Below, one piece after another: positions 9,930 through 18,325 of a stretch of DNA of 64,000 bases. The DNA lies in NCBI RefSeq assembly GCF_000814475.1, contig NZ_JSVC01000021.1, forward strand, positions 124,001 to 188,000. Direction: 5' to 3'. Source of the stretch: Flavihumibacter solisilvae. GTDB lineage: Bacteria > Bacteroidota > Bacteroidia > Chitinophagales > Chitinophagaceae. The notes beneath the pieces were generated by a model. The model was not told the origin of the DNA. It ran no database searches and worked only from the letters and a program-made list of their open reading frames with translations. The position numbers were made by a program, and so were the translations under genes. The number at the start of each line of letters is the position of its first letter. Positions within the stretch are counted from its first letter, which is position 1.

Positions 9930-10976
9930 TCAGCTCTCCTCTTCATAATAGAGCTTGTAGTACTTCTGCCCGGTTTCTTCGTCATAACCTCTTTCAATGA
10001 GGTCACGTCGGCCGTGAATATAAATGTGGAAGTTCTTGTCGAGTTTTAAAACCGTCTTGAAAACCTTGGCCTGCTTTTTTACAGCAGTCAGGTTGATATC
10101 AAAGTCTTCATCAATGGCGAAGTTCCTGTTCGCTTCAAAGTTTCTTTTATAGTCCATGAATGTATCCACCACCTCCGGGTGGTGGATCACTTCTTCAGCA
10201 AACTCCTGCAGGTTGAACTGCTCGCGGCTTTTAAAATATTCCATCGACCTGCCCATCATCTCGAGCTGGTCGGTACGCGAAATATCAAACTTCTCCGCAT
10301 ACTCTTTCTCAATGAACAGTTTGCAAAGTCCCAGGGTCTGGTTGGTATGGTGATAACTGTTTGTAAATGGCTGAACCTGCAGGAAATCCGTTACCCAGTA
10401 CTGCGTATCCTGTTGCTTATTCGTATTGTCAACAACGCATACCTTAAATCCTTCATTCTGATCCGTTCTGAATACAAGGCAGCCTTTGTCAAGCTTGTTT
10501 ATATTAATGCCATCTTCTGCCGCAATTTCCCAGCCCTGGCCATGCGAAAACACTTTCAGGAAGGTTTCCTTGGTCTCCGACTTAAAAATGCCCAGCGCCT
10601 TCTTCTCTTCTCCTTCAAACAGCACTTTGTCAAACAATACGACATAGAGCTCTCCTTCCTTTACTCTTGCATGTGTTGATTTGTTATATAACAACTGGGC
10701 AAGAAATACTGACTCCCGCTGGAAGCAGGACGGGTCTTCAAATATATTTTTGGCATAACTGTAAACCTCGTTCATATCGAGGTCACTGATATGTGTAAAG
10801 TGATACAACTCATGTTCATTGAATGGCGCCAGGAAATAACGGGTCAACAGTCCCCTTACGATCTCATCATTAAGGGTAAGTGTATTGGCAGATAATTTCA
10901 GTTCTTCACCGCGGGTGGGGTTTCCAACTTTATGTACGATTGCCTTTTCGAGGGTAACAGCTTCTATTCCGGTCAT
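9930..10976 (-). CDS. Nucleoid-associated protein, NA37/YejK family
   Basis: The 348-residue protein begins IEAVTLEKAIVHKVGNPTRGEELKLS in broken pieces typical of the Bacteroidota branch of the NA37 (YejK/NdpA) nucleoid-associated family, followed by a mixed alpha/beta body and a charged C-terminus ending YKLYYEEES. The family binds DNA or the nucleoid in E. coli; its job in this phylum is not established. There is no signal peptide or membrane segment. Its start codon overlaps the stop of the upstream 177-residue gene by four bases, so the two are probably translated together, although that partner looks secreted. Confidence 0.75.
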   Translation of the reverse strand: MTGIEAVTLEKAIVHKVGNPTRGEELKLSANTLTLNDEIVRGLLTRYFLAPFNEHELYHFTHISDLDMNEVYSYAKNIFEDPSCFQRESVFLAQLLYNKSTHARVKEGELYVVLFDKVLFEGEEKKALGIFKSETKETFLKVFSHGQGWEIAAEDGININKLDKGCLVFRTDQNEGFKVCVVDNTNKQQDTQYWVTDFLQVQPFTNSYHHTNQTLGLCKLFIEKEYAEKFDISRTDQLEMMGRSMEYFKSREQFNLQEFAEEVIHHPEVVDTFMDYKRNFEANRNFAIDEDFDINLTAVKKQAKVFKTVLKLDKNFHIYIHGRRDLIERGYDEETGQKYYKLYYEEES

Positions 10977-11506
10977 GGCACGAAGATAACTGCTTTGCCT
11001 TTTTTTTCCAGCAAAGGCCTGTTGGTAAGCAGCTCGCGGTACCTGTCTTTAAACTGGCTGATCACTTCATATGAGGGAAGTTGTTCATTCCTGCCGGAGC
11101 GCTCGCCCATAGTTACGTATTGGCGCATGGAGAGACCATCAAAAAATCCGACCGCACCTTTAAGTATCCTGTCTTCATCCTGTTCAGGATAGAGAATCTC
11201 ATATTGTTCCATGCAAACCAGCTGGTCGCGGTTTACATAATACACTTCCTGGAATTCCAGGGAGTCAAGGAAATAATGCACCTCGAAAATGATCACGCGA
11301 CCGTTATGAACAGTGTAATGCCATGTTTCCCTGATCGGGCGGTCTTCAGAAGTGAATTTGTTGATGTGAAATGTCTGTTGCGAAACCATTGAAAGACTGT
11401 CAGCCAGTTCCACCAGCCGGTCAATCCGGGTACGCCAGTCGCTACGTTGTGCAGAGAGACAGTTGCACACGGAAACCAGCACCAGCAATAGGAAAGACCT
11501 TAGCAT
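10973..11506 (-). CDS. Small secreted protein of unknown function
   Basis: I do not recognise this 177-residue protein. The first 19 or so residues (MLRSFLLLVLVSVCNCLSA followed by QRSDW) look like a signal peptide, so it is probably periplasmic or surface exposed. The mature part is charged and alternates beta-like stretches such as RVIIFEVHYF with a turn-rich C-terminal half. No catalytic motif stands out and there is no sorting domain. It overlaps the downstream nucleoid-associated gene by four bases and is separated from the upstream gene by a terminator hairpin, so it probably begins its own transcript. Confidence 0.7.
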   Translation of the reverse strand: MLRSFLLLVLVSVCNCLSAQRSDWRTRIDRLVELADSLSMVSQQTFHINKFTSEDRPIRETWHYTVHNGRVIIFEVHYFLDSLEFQEVYYVNRDQLVCMEQYEILYPEQDEDRILKGAVGFFDGLSMRQYVTMGERSGRNEQLPSYEVISQFKDRYRELLTNRPLLEKKGKAVIFVP

Positions 11507-11531
11507 AGTCCGGGTAAGTTACATAGAAAAG

Positions 11532-11563
11532 AAATACGCCGGCATCTGGCTACCGGCGTATTT
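11532..11563 (-). terminator. Intrinsic terminator hairpin
   Basis: An 11-base perfect inverted repeat, AAATACGCCGG and CCGGCGTATTT, encloses a 10-base loop. Read on the minus strand it is followed by a T-rich run (TTCTTTTC), and it lies just after the stop of the minus-strand gene at 11577. Confidence 0.75.
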
Positions 11564-11576
11564 TGAAAAGACCAGG

Positions 11577-12020
11577 TTACTTATGAACCTTCGCGAGAAA
11601 CCTTGTCTCCCGCTGGATCAGGCTTGCCCATTCATCAAGGATCGCCTTTGCTTTATCCGGGCTGCCGGCAAGCGTCCCAATAGCTTTCATCCACTTTTCA
11701 TCATCCGGGGAAATTTCCCAGTTCAGATCGTCCACACCACCTTTCATATCAAATGAAACCAGGATATCCCAGTCCCCGGACATAAGATCCAAAGCATAGG
11801 AAGGGCCGGGAAGGCCGGCACTCTGATCCGCCTTCATGAAATAATTCCGGATAATCTCATTTGCCCGGTCATTTTTGCCAGGTTTAAAGTCAATCAGGAC
11901 GACCCATTTCCATTGTGGATTGTCCATTTTTTTTGCCTTGAGGTCCTGTGCTGATGCAGTTAAGCAGAAAAGGCATGCAAACAGGCAGGCCATGGTAAGG
12001 CGGGTAAACCACTTTTTCAT
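11577..12020 (-). CDS. Small secreted protein, possibly ferredoxin-like alpha/beta fold
   Basis: The 147-residue protein starts with a clear signal peptide (MKKWFTRLTMACLFACLFCLTASAQ, cleavage near residue 25). The mature domain contains WKWVVLIDFKPGK, a helix with NEIIRNYFMK, then SGDWDILVSFDMKGG and a C-terminal helical end. The strand-helix-strand order and the phrase WDILV resemble dimeric alpha/beta-barrel proteins of the NIPSNAP/monooxygenase type, but I cannot name a family. It appears to be a single-gene unit with a terminator right after it. Confidence 0.65.
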   Translation of the reverse strand: MKKWFTRLTMACLFACLFCLTASAQDLKAKKMDNPQWKWVVLIDFKPGKNDRANEIIRNYFMKADQSAGLPGPSYALDLMSGDWDILVSFDMKGGVDDLNWEISPDDEKWMKAIGTLAGSPDKAKAILDEWASLIQRETRFLAKVHK

Positions 12021-12254
12021 GTTGCTGTATTTAGGGTGAAAAATGCACGAGCCGGGAAGGTGCGGAAGGGGAAAGGTTACTCTCTAATAAGATAATAAGA
12101 ATTTACCGCAATTGCAATTATTCGCTACCCTTTAAAAATCGTAAATTAGACAGAGGTTTAGGATAGAGACTACTGCCACATTCCAGGATAAAAAGGGTAC
12201 TTGTGAAACAGCCCGGGTGCATGCAACCTTATCAACTCTTAAAAACGGAATGTT

Positions 12255-12686
12255 ATGAGAAGTTCCCAAATCCGCAACTCGGTTTTTGCAGGCCTTGCCC
12301 TGTCCATCATTTCTTTCACCCTGTATTCCTGCGACAAAAACTGTGATGAACCAAAGAAGGAAAAAGGATTGTCAGCCAATGCAGGCGCAGATATTTCTCT
12401 CGTGCTTCCAAACAATTATACCGAGCTGAAGGGTTCTGGTGATGCCCCTGAAGGTTGGATCACCGGTTACGAATGGACGAAGATTTCCGGGCCGGCATCT
12501 TCCAGCTATTCTGACGTAAAAAATGCCGCATTAAAAGTCAGCGACCTGGTACAGGGGCGGTATACTTTTGAGCTGAAGGTTACAGATAATAACATGCAAA
12601 CAGCGAAAGACCAGGTGAATATTACAGTCCTGACCAAAAGTGATTCCGGCAGGGATTGCGACCATGAAGGTAATTATGACGATTAG
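12255..12686 (+). CDS. Lipoprotein with PKD-like domain
   Basis: The 143-residue protein has an N-terminal hydrophobic stretch ending LYSC (Cys near residue 26), a plausible lipobox for lipid attachment. The remainder is one Ig-like PKD domain: it opens with ANAGADISLVLP, continues with GYEWTKISGP and ends YTFELKVTDNNMQTAKDQVNITV. PKD domains are binding or spacer modules of exported proteins; no enzyme or sorting domain is attached. The C-terminus is acidic (DCDHEGNYDD). It stands alone between two minus-strand genes and converges on the DinB gene with a gap of seven bases. Its binding partner is unknown. Confidence 0.75.
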   Translation: MRSSQIRNSVFAGLALSIISFTLYSCDKNCDEPKKEKGLSANAGADISLVLPNNYTELKGSGDAPEGWITGYEWTKISGPASSSYSDVKNAALKVSDLVQGRYTFELKVTDNNMQTAKDQVNITVLTKSDSGRDCDHEGNYDD

Positions 12687-12693
12687 CCACATG

Positions 12694-13191
12694 CTATTTG
12701 TTGGTTCCCCGCGCCCAATGCACAAAGTCGGTCTGCGGAATATTATCTATTTCCAATGCTCGTAACATTGTGACAAGCTGGCCACGGTGATAGGTGCCGT
12801 GGTTGAACAGGTGATGTATCACCTGGTATAGAGGTTGCTCGAATGCAATTCCTTTAAGGTTGGTATAACTGAATTGTTGCTCAAAGGCAGTTTCCGGAAG
12901 GTCTTTCAGCCAATCTATCCACTGTTCGTTCAGTTCCAGCAAATCTTTAACCAGTGCCGGAGTATCCGTTTCGAAGGGCGCAGTATCTGCCCGCGCCGGA
13001 AGATCCTTCTGCAGCCGCTTCCACCAGATAGTTTCAGCACTCCACATATGCAGCAGTGTTTTGTGAAGCGATGGAAAGCTGCTGGGCAAAGGCTTATGCG
13101 CGAAACTATCATCAAGTTCCAGTATCCGGATCGACAGCTGCTGGTTTGCCCAGAAATGATAGGCAGCATATTGCTGCAGTAATGTCTTCAT
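12694..13191 (-). CDS. DinB family protein (putative metal-dependent hydrolase fold)
   Basis: The 165-residue protein starts MKTLLQQYAAYHFWANQQL, the usual first helix of DinB/YfiT four-helix-bundle proteins. The three metal-binding His positions expected for the family can be seen: one in LLHMWSAE and two in HHLFNHGTYHRGQ. Members include thiol-dependent transferases (bacillithiol or mycothiol S-transferases) and many uncharacterised proteins, so no reaction is assigned. It is cytoplasmic and monocistronic, divergent from the serine hydrolase gene at 13270. Confidence 0.8.
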   Translation of the reverse strand: MKTLLQQYAAYHFWANQQLSIRILELDDSFAHKPLPSSFPSLHKTLLHMWSAETIWWKRLQKDLPARADTAPFETDTPALVKDLLELNEQWIDWLKDLPETAFEQQFSYTNLKGIAFEQPLYQVIHHLFNHGTYHRGQLVTMLRALEIDNIPQTDFVHWARGTNK

Positions 13192-13269
13192 CTATTTCAA
13201 TTAAATTTGATTCTGCCATCTGACTATCGTTGATAAAGATACCGCCGGCGTAAACATAAACCCTGAAAA

Positions 13270-15066
13270 ATGAAACTCTTATTATCCATGCCTGCAGTGC
13301 TTCTTGCCTGCAGCATGCAGGCTCAACCAAAAGCCGACCAGCGCCTGAAAGGACTGGATACTTTTGTAAACAAGGTCCTGAAAGACTGGCATACACCAGG
13401 AGTAAGTATTGCGGTAGTGGAAAAAAATCGCGTTGTCTTTACCGGCGGTTTCGGATATCGCAATTATGAGCAGAATTTACCGGTAACGTCACGCACTCTT
13501 TTCGCTATAGGATCCTGCACTAAGGCGTTCACTGCTTCAATGGTTGGCATGCTGGAATCTGAAGGACTGATTGATATCGACAAGCCGGTACGTAATTATT
13601 TACCCTCACTTAAGTTTTACAACGACGACCTAAACGCACATGTTACTACACGCGATATGATGTGCCACCGGACAGGACTGCCGCGCCATGACATCGCCTG
13701 GTATGGATCATCCGCAACAAGAAAGGAACTCCTGGAAAGGATCCAGTTCCTGGAACCCAACAGGCAGCTGCGGGAAGTGTTTCAATACAACAACTTCATG
13801 TTTATGGCGCAGGGGGTACTGATCGAACAATTAACAGGTAAAAGCTGGGAAGAAAATCTCCGGCAGCGGATTCTTACTCCGCTTGGCATGAATACAACCA
13901 ATATGTCAGTTACCGAAATGGAAAAATCACCTGACCATTCACTCGCCTATGCGATAAAAAAAGACAGCATTATTACTGCAATTCCTTTTCGCAACCTGGA
14001 TGCCATCGGTCCGGCAGGAGCTATCAACAGCTGCGCTGATGACATGAGTAAATGGCTGATCACCTGGATCAACGGGGGCAGTTTCCATGGCAAAGAGATC
14101 ATCCCCGCTTCTTTTGTAACCCAGGCCACTTCCCAGCAAATGGCAGTACCAGGTGCTCCCCCCTCAAAGGAAAATCCAGACCTGCACCTGGGTGTTTCCG
14201 GACTAGGCTGGTTTCTTTCCTCATACCGCGGCCACCTGCGCACAGAACACGGTGGAGGAATCGATGGCTTCATTTCCACCACATGCTATTTCCCAACAGA
14301 CAGCATAGGTATTTTCGTTGTTTCGTCAAATGGAACGGTGACCAACATCGTCCGCAACTTTATTGCTGACCGGATGCTCCGGCTTCCCTACCGGAACTGG
14401 AACGGGATGCAAAAAGAACAGTTTGCGAAAGGAAAAGCAGGCAATGGCAAGCGGGTTAATACAGATAGCCTCACTAAGAAACCAGGTACCAAACCGCTTC
14501 ATAATAAAGAGGAATATGCAGGCAACTATAGTCATCCCGGTTACGGAACTGCCAGGGTTTTCTGGGACCGCGACACACTCTGGCTTGATTACAACTCTGG
14601 CAAAAAAATAAACAACTACCTGCAACACTATCACTACGATGTCTTTCGCCACCTGACAATCGACGAAGGCGAAGAAGACATGAACGCAACCAAAATCCGT
14701 TTTGTTACAGGCGAAGGTGGAGATATCGAAGCTTTCGAAGTAAGTATGGAGCAGGGCGTTAAAGACATTCTTTTCAAGAAGGAACTGGTCATAAAAACAG
14801 TGTCCCGGCTCCAATTGGAAAAGTTTACAGGTGAATATGAACTCCAGTCAGTGGTATTGAAAGTATCTCTGAAAGGTGAAAAAACGCTTACATTATTTGT
14901 ACCCGGGCAGCCGGAATATGAATTGGTACCACAGGGAGAAAATCAATTTGGATTAAAAGGACTGCAAGGATTCATAATAAAATTCGAGGTCGATAATACC
15001 GGTCAGGTAACTGCACTCACTTCAATTCAGCCGAACGGCATTTTCACCGCAGTGCGTAAAAAATAA
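13270..15066 (+). CDS. Secreted serine hydrolase, beta-lactamase / class C PBP fold with C-terminal extension
   Basis: The 598-residue protein has a signal peptide (cleavage near MQAQ, residue 19) and a penicillin-binding/beta-lactamase class C domain over roughly residues 25-370. The catalytic SxxK is SCTK (Ser82, Lys85), the second motif is YNN in FQYNNFMF, and the KTG position reads HGG in TEHGGGIDGF, as in esterase or peptidase members such as EstB- and Pab87-like proteins. Residues from about 400 to the end form one or two beta-rich DUF3471-like domains. The protein is probably periplasmic and acts on peptides, esters or D-amino acid substrates; true beta-lactamase activity is unlikely with HGG. 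Confidence 0.82.
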   Translation: MKLLLSMPAVLLACSMQAQPKADQRLKGLDTFVNKVLKDWHTPGVSIAVVEKNRVVFTGGFGYRNYEQNLPVTSRTLFAIGSCTKAFTASMVGMLESEGLIDIDKPVRNYLPSLKFYNDDLNAHVTTRDMMCHRTGLPRHDIAWYGSSATRKELLERIQFLEPNRQLREVFQYNNFMFMAQGVLIEQLTGKSWEENLRQRILTPLGMNTTNMSVTEMEKSPDHSLAYAIKKDSIITAIPFRNLDAIGPAGAINSCADDMSKWLITWINGGSFHGKEIIPASFVTQATSQQMAVPGAPPSKENPDLHLGVSGLGWFLSSYRGHLRTEHGGGIDGFISTTCYFPTDSIGIFVVSSNGTVTNIVRNFIADRMLRLPYRNWNGMQKEQFAKGKAGNGKRVNTDSLTKKPGTKPLHNKEEYAGNYSHPGYGTARVFWDRDTLWLDYNSGKKINNYLQHYHYDVFRHLTIDEGEEDMNATKIRFVTGEGGDIEAFEVSMEQGVKDILFKKELVIKTVSRLQLEKFTGEYELQSVVLKVSLKGEKTLTLFVPGQPEYELVPQGENQFGLKGLQGFIIKFEVDNTGQVTALTSIQPNGIFTAVRKK

Positions 15067-15097
15067 GCGCCGCTAAAGCCCATTAAGCTGATCTTTT

Positions 15098-15105
15098 TAA
15101 TTTTG
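15098..15105 (+). promoter_or_regulatory. Putative -7 promoter element before the GNAT gene
   Basis: TAATTTTG matches TAnnTTTG and ends 23 bases before the ATG at 15129. It lies in the short AT-rich gap after the serine hydrolase stop. No convincing -33 box is seen. Confidence 0.35.
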
Positions 15106-15128
15106 ATTTTAAAATTTTGAATTTAAGA

Positions 15129-15581
15129 ATGAACATAACAATCCGCCGTGCCACTGAAGCAGATTGCCCCCGCCTCCTTGAGTTGATCCGCGAACTTGCG
15201 GAATTTGAAAAAGCGCCAAACGAAGTAACGGTAACACTTGAACATTTTACCGATAGCGGGTTTGGCGCCAATCCTGTATGGTGGGCATTTGTTGCGGAGA
15301 TCGACGGTTTCGTGCAGGCATTTGCGTTATACTACGTGCGTTACAGTACATGGAAGGGGCAACGACTGTACCTTGAGGATATCATCGTTACAAAAGAGAT
15401 GCGCGGCCGTGGCCTTGGAAAACTTCTTTTCGATGCATTGATTACTGAAGCAAAGGAAAAAGGCTTCTCAGGCATGATGTGGCAGGTGCTCGACTGGAAC
15501 GAGCCGGCAATCAACTTTTACAAAAAATATAATGCAACCCTGGACGACGAGTGGATTAATTGTTCCCTGAATTTCAGTTAA
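15129..15581 (+). CDS. GNAT family N-acetyltransferase (diamine acetyltransferase-like)
   Basis: The protein (150 residues from the ATG chosen here) is a GNAT acetyltransferase. It starts MNITIRRATEADCPRLLELI, has LYLEDIIVTKEMRGRGLGKLL with the acetyl-CoA pyrophosphate loop (RGRGLG), and ends with NEPAINFYKKYNATLDDEW. The order resembles spermidine/spermine or thialysine acetyltransferases of eukaryotic SSAT type, which many Bacteroidota carry. An in-frame TTG at 15117 could add four residues, but the ATG gives the normal family N-terminus. It converges on fabD, overlapping that reading frame's stop region by eight bases. Confidence 0.85.
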   Translation: MNITIRRATEADCPRLLELIRELAEFEKAPNEVTVTLEHFTDSGFGANPVWWAFVAEIDGFVQAFALYYVRYSTWKGQRLYLEDIIVTKEMRGRGLGKLLFDALITEAKEKGFSGMMWQVLDWNEPAINFYKKYNATLDDEWINCSLNFS

Positions 15582-16464
15582 CACCATTAACAGCGGAATC
15601 CCGGTTGATTTTAAGGATAAGACCCTGCAGCACTTTACCAGGTCCTACTTCGGTAAAGGAGGTCGCGCCGTCCCTGACCATGGATTGGATCCCTTGGGTC
15701 CAGCGTACAGCACCTGTTAACTGGTCGATCAGGTTTTGCTTGATCTCGTCTTTGTCTATAACTGCACGGGCTACCACATTCTGGTAAACCGCCGCAGCAG
15801 GTTGCTGGAATTTGGTTGATTCGATCGCGGCACGAAGTTCTTCACGTGCAGGCGCCATAAGCGGTGAATGAAACGCTCCGCCAACAGGCAGGATCAGCGC
15901 ACGCTTGGCCCCGGCAGCTTTCAACCGCTCACAAGCCACTTCTACCCCTTTGATGGTACCCGAAATAACCAGCTGTCCCGGGCAGTTATAATTCGCAGGT
16001 ACAACAATTTCACCCGTTTCATTTTGCACTGCAGCACAGATCTCCTCCACTATTTCATCGGCCAGGCCGAGTACTGCTGCCATCGTCGAAGGCTGACTCT
16101 CACAAGCCTTTTGCATAGCCATAGCACGGATGGAAACAAGCCTGAGTCCGTCCTCAAAACTGAGTGTGCCGTTTGCTACCAGTGATGAAAACTCACCCAG
16201 TGAATGCCCCGCAACCATATCCGGTTTTGCCTGCTCAATAGACCTGTAGGCGATTACAGAATGAAGGAAAACTGCTGGCTGGGTCACCTTGGTCTGACGA
16301 AGATCTTCCTCTGAACCGGTGAACATAATATCGGAGATGCGAAAACCAAGGAGCTCATTTGCCTGTTCAAACAATTTCCTGGCAAATGCATTGTTGTCAT
16401 AATGTTCTTTTCCCATGCCCGGAAATTGGGAACCCTGGCCTGGAAACACATAAGCATGTTTCAT
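15574..16464 (-). CDS. fabD: Malonyl CoA-acyl carrier protein transacylase
   Basis: The 296-residue protein shows FabD features: YVFPGQGSQFPGMG at the N-terminus, the nucleophile Ser88 in AGHSLGEFSSL and the His of GAFHSPLM near residue 195. It transfers malonyl groups from CoA to acyl carrier protein for fatty acid chain extension. Length is typical. It is not clustered with other fab genes here (fabH is 6 kb away). The minus-strand folE lies 43 bases upstream in the same direction, so they could share a transcript. Confidence 0.96.
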   Translation of the reverse strand: MKHAYVFPGQGSQFPGMGKEHYDNNAFARKLFEQANELLGFRISDIMFTGSEEDLRQTKVTQPAVFLHSVIAYRSIEQAKPDMVAGHSLGEFSSLVANGTLSFEDGLRLVSIRAMAMQKACESQPSTMAAVLGLADEIVEEICAAVQNETGEIVVPANYNCPGQLVISGTIKGVEVACERLKAAGAKRALILPVGGAFHSPLMAPAREELRAAIESTKFQQPAAAVYQNVVARAVIDKDEIKQNLIDQLTGAVRWTQGIQSMVRDGATSFTEVGPGKVLQGLILKINRDSAVNGVN

Positions 16465-16507
16465 AAGTGAACGCGTGTTAAAAACTTAATTAAAATGAAA
16501 TATAGAC

Positions 16508-17104
16508 TCAGCTCAGTTTAGAAGAGATGAGCTTAGTGAACTCACTGCGTGTTTCCGCTTTTTCAAATTCTCCCCAGAACGCAGATGTGGTCGTTACTGA
16601 ATTCTGTTTCTGCACCCCCCGCATCATCATACACAGGTGCTTGGCTTCGATTACTACAGCTACTCCCAGTGGATCGAGTGAATCCTTTATTGCATTCAAA
16701 ATCTGGGTCGTCAGGCGTTCCTGTACCTGCAGTCGCCTGCTGTACACGTCAACTACCCTCGCCACTTTACTCAGTCCGGTAATATACCCGTTAGGAATAT
16801 AGGCAATGTGTGCCTTTCCGAAGAATGGCAGCATATGGTGCTCGCACATGCTATAAAGTTCGATATCCTTTACGATGATCATTTCACTGACGTTCTCATG
16901 GAACTTTGCTGAATTCAGGATAGCCCTGGCATCCATCTGGTATCCCTGGGTCAGGTATTGCATGGCCTTTGCTATGCGTTCCGGAGTCTTCTGTAAACCT
17001 TCACGCATTGGATTCTCACCCAGGAGCTCAAGCGATTCCCGGTAATTCTCTATCAGCCCGGAAGTGATCCGGTCCTCGTAATGCTCGACTTTTTTATAAG
17101 CCAT
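16508..17104 (-). CDS. folE: GTP cyclohydrolase I
   Basis: The 198-residue protein has the GTP cyclohydrolase I core: the zinc-binding Cys/His in [21 protein letters not shown], and the second Cys in [14 protein letters not shown]. It opens the imidazole ring of GTP to give dihydroneopterin triphosphate, the entry to folate, tetrahydropterin and, with QueD, deazaguanine synthesis. Length and motifs are those of the classical FolE. It lies 26 bases after queD on the same strand, which supports a shared pterin/queuosine transcript. Confidence 0.96.
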   Translation of the reverse strand: MAYKKVEHYEDRITSGLIENYRESLELLGENPMREGLQKTPERIAKAMQYLTQGYQMDARAILNSAKFHENVSEMIIVKDIELYSMCEHHMLPFFGKAHIAYIPNGYITGLSKVARVVDVYSRRLQVQERLTTQILNAIKDSLDPLGVAVVIEAKHLCMMMRGVQKQNSVTTTSAFWGEFEKAETRSEFTKLISSKLS

Positions 17105-17130
17105 GTATTAAAAATTTAATAACGCAATTT

Positions 17131-17547
17131 TCAGTTGCCATTATACTCCACAAAATTCCTTTCAGTCTCATACAGCCGTATACCCAGTTCATGCTTCGGA
17201 TCAATATGTGGACGAAGCAGGTCATAGATAACGATAGCAATGTTTTCCGCTGTTGGGTTGAGCTTACGGAATTCCTGCGTGTCCGTATTCAGGTTACGAT
17301 GGTCAAACCTTTCAATGATCTCCCGCTGAATGATATCCGAGAGAATCTTCAGGTCAATTACATAACCCGTGGCCGCGTTCGGTTCGCCGGTAACTTTTAC
17401 AATCAGGTCATAGTTATGGCCATGGTAATTTGGAAAACTGCATTTTCCAAACACTTCAAAATTCTGGGCATCGTCCCAATCCGGATTATGCAGCCGGTGC
17501 GCTGCATTAAAATGCTCCTTTCTGAAAACAGATACTTTTTTAACCAT
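17131..17547 (-). CDS. queD: 6-pyruvoyl-tetrahydropterin synthase / 6-carboxytetrahydropterin synthase
   Basis: The 138-residue protein belongs to the PTPS/QueD family. Zinc-binding histidines appear in FNAAHRLH and in NYHGHNYDL (HGH), and FDHRNLNTD holds the catalytic Asp/His. The Cys of the active site is present in FGKCSFPNYHGH. It converts dihydroneopterin triphosphate, the product of the neighbouring FolE, to 6-carboxytetrahydropterin in queuosine synthesis, or to pyruvoyl-tetrahydropterin in PTPS members; I favour QueD. The order queD-folE on one strand fits a substrate-product pair. Confidence 0.88.
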   Translation of the reverse strand: MVKKVSVFRKEHFNAAHRLHNPDWDDAQNFEVFGKCSFPNYHGHNYDLIVKVTGEPNAATGYVIDLKILSDIIQREIIERFDHRNLNTDTQEFRKLNPTAENIAIVIYDLLRPHIDPKHELGIRLYETERNFVEYNGN

Positions 17548-17605
17548 AGCTTTTGATTACCAGCTACAACTGAGACGGAAGTGTGCCGACCAAGTTGTTG
17601 GATGG

Positions 17606-17613
17606 CAAAATTA
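17606..17613 (-). promoter_or_regulatory. Putative -7 promoter element for queD-folE
   Basis: On the minus strand TAATTTTG matches TAnnTTTG and lies about 58 bases before the queD start at 17547, in the divergent gap with mqnB. The -33 element is not clear. Confidence 0.4.
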
Positions 17614-17668
17614 CAATATCTCGCCGATTTGAAAGGAAATACGACATTTGCCGGTAAACCGCGTTCGC

Positions 17669-18325
17669 ATGCATTGTTTACTGGTTGCCTCCACAGCAGC
17701 AGAAATTGCCCCCTTCACTGACCATCTGGGAAACACTGAAAAACTTGATCATATTGATTTTGATGTTGACATCCTCATTACGGGCGTCGGAAGCAACGCA
17801 GCGACATACTCGCTTACCCGCTACCTTCAGCATAAAAAACCGGACCTGGTAATCCAGGCAGGCGTTGCAGGCGCATTTGATCCGGAAATAAAACCGGGAA
17901 CCGTTTTCGTGGTTAAGCAGGATGTACTGGCAGACCAGGGCGTTCAACACAAAGACGGGTTCCTCGATGTATTTGACCTGTCACTCGCAGCATTAAATGA
18001 GTTGCCGTATAAAAAGGGAGTGCTCCCGAATCCCTATTCCAATATGATTAAGAGGACTCGGCTTAAAAAAGGAATTGGTGTAACAGTGAATGAAATCACA
18101 ACCCTGAGAAAAAGATCTGAATCGTATGTCAGTCGTTATGCTGCCGATCTTGAATCAATGGAGGGTGCATCCCTGCACTATGTATGCCTCATGGAACATA
18201 TACCCTTCCTGCAGCTTCGCAGTATTTCCAATTATGTCACGGAGCGAAACAAAAAGAAGTGGAACCTGCCTCTTGCAATCGCTAACCTGAACAAGGAACT
18301 GATCAGATTGTTAGAATCATTATGA
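17669..18325 (+). CDS. mqnB: Futalosine hydrolase
   Basis: The protein (218 residues from the ATG used here) is a nucleoside-phosphorylase-fold hydrolase. It has LITGVGSNAATYSL, QAGVAGAFDP and the C-terminal DLESMEGASLHYVCL with the catalytic Glu/Met region of 5'-methylthioadenosine nucleosidase relatives. Its neighbour, overlapping by four bases, is mqnD, which fixes the function as futalosine hydrolase: it releases hypoxanthine to give dehypoxanthine futalosine in the futalosine route to menaquinone. An in-frame TTG at 17648 would add seven residues; the ATG at 17669 gives the normal start MHCLLVAST. Confidence 0.92.
   Translation: MHCLLVASTAAEIAPFTDHLGNTEKLDHIDFDVDILITGVGSNAATYSLTRYLQHKKPDLVIQAGVAGAFDPEIKPGTVFVVKQDVLADQGVQHKDGFLDVFDLSLAALNELPYKKGVLPNPYSNMIKRTRLKKGIGVTVNEITTLRKRSESYVSRYAADLESMEGASLHYVCLMEHIPFLQLRSISNYVTERNKKKWNLPLAIANLNKELIRLLESL

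Noticed and set aside
15117-15128. TTG start for the GNAT gene
   Set aside because: The ATG at 15129 gives the usual family N-terminus; the TTG adds four residues without benefit.
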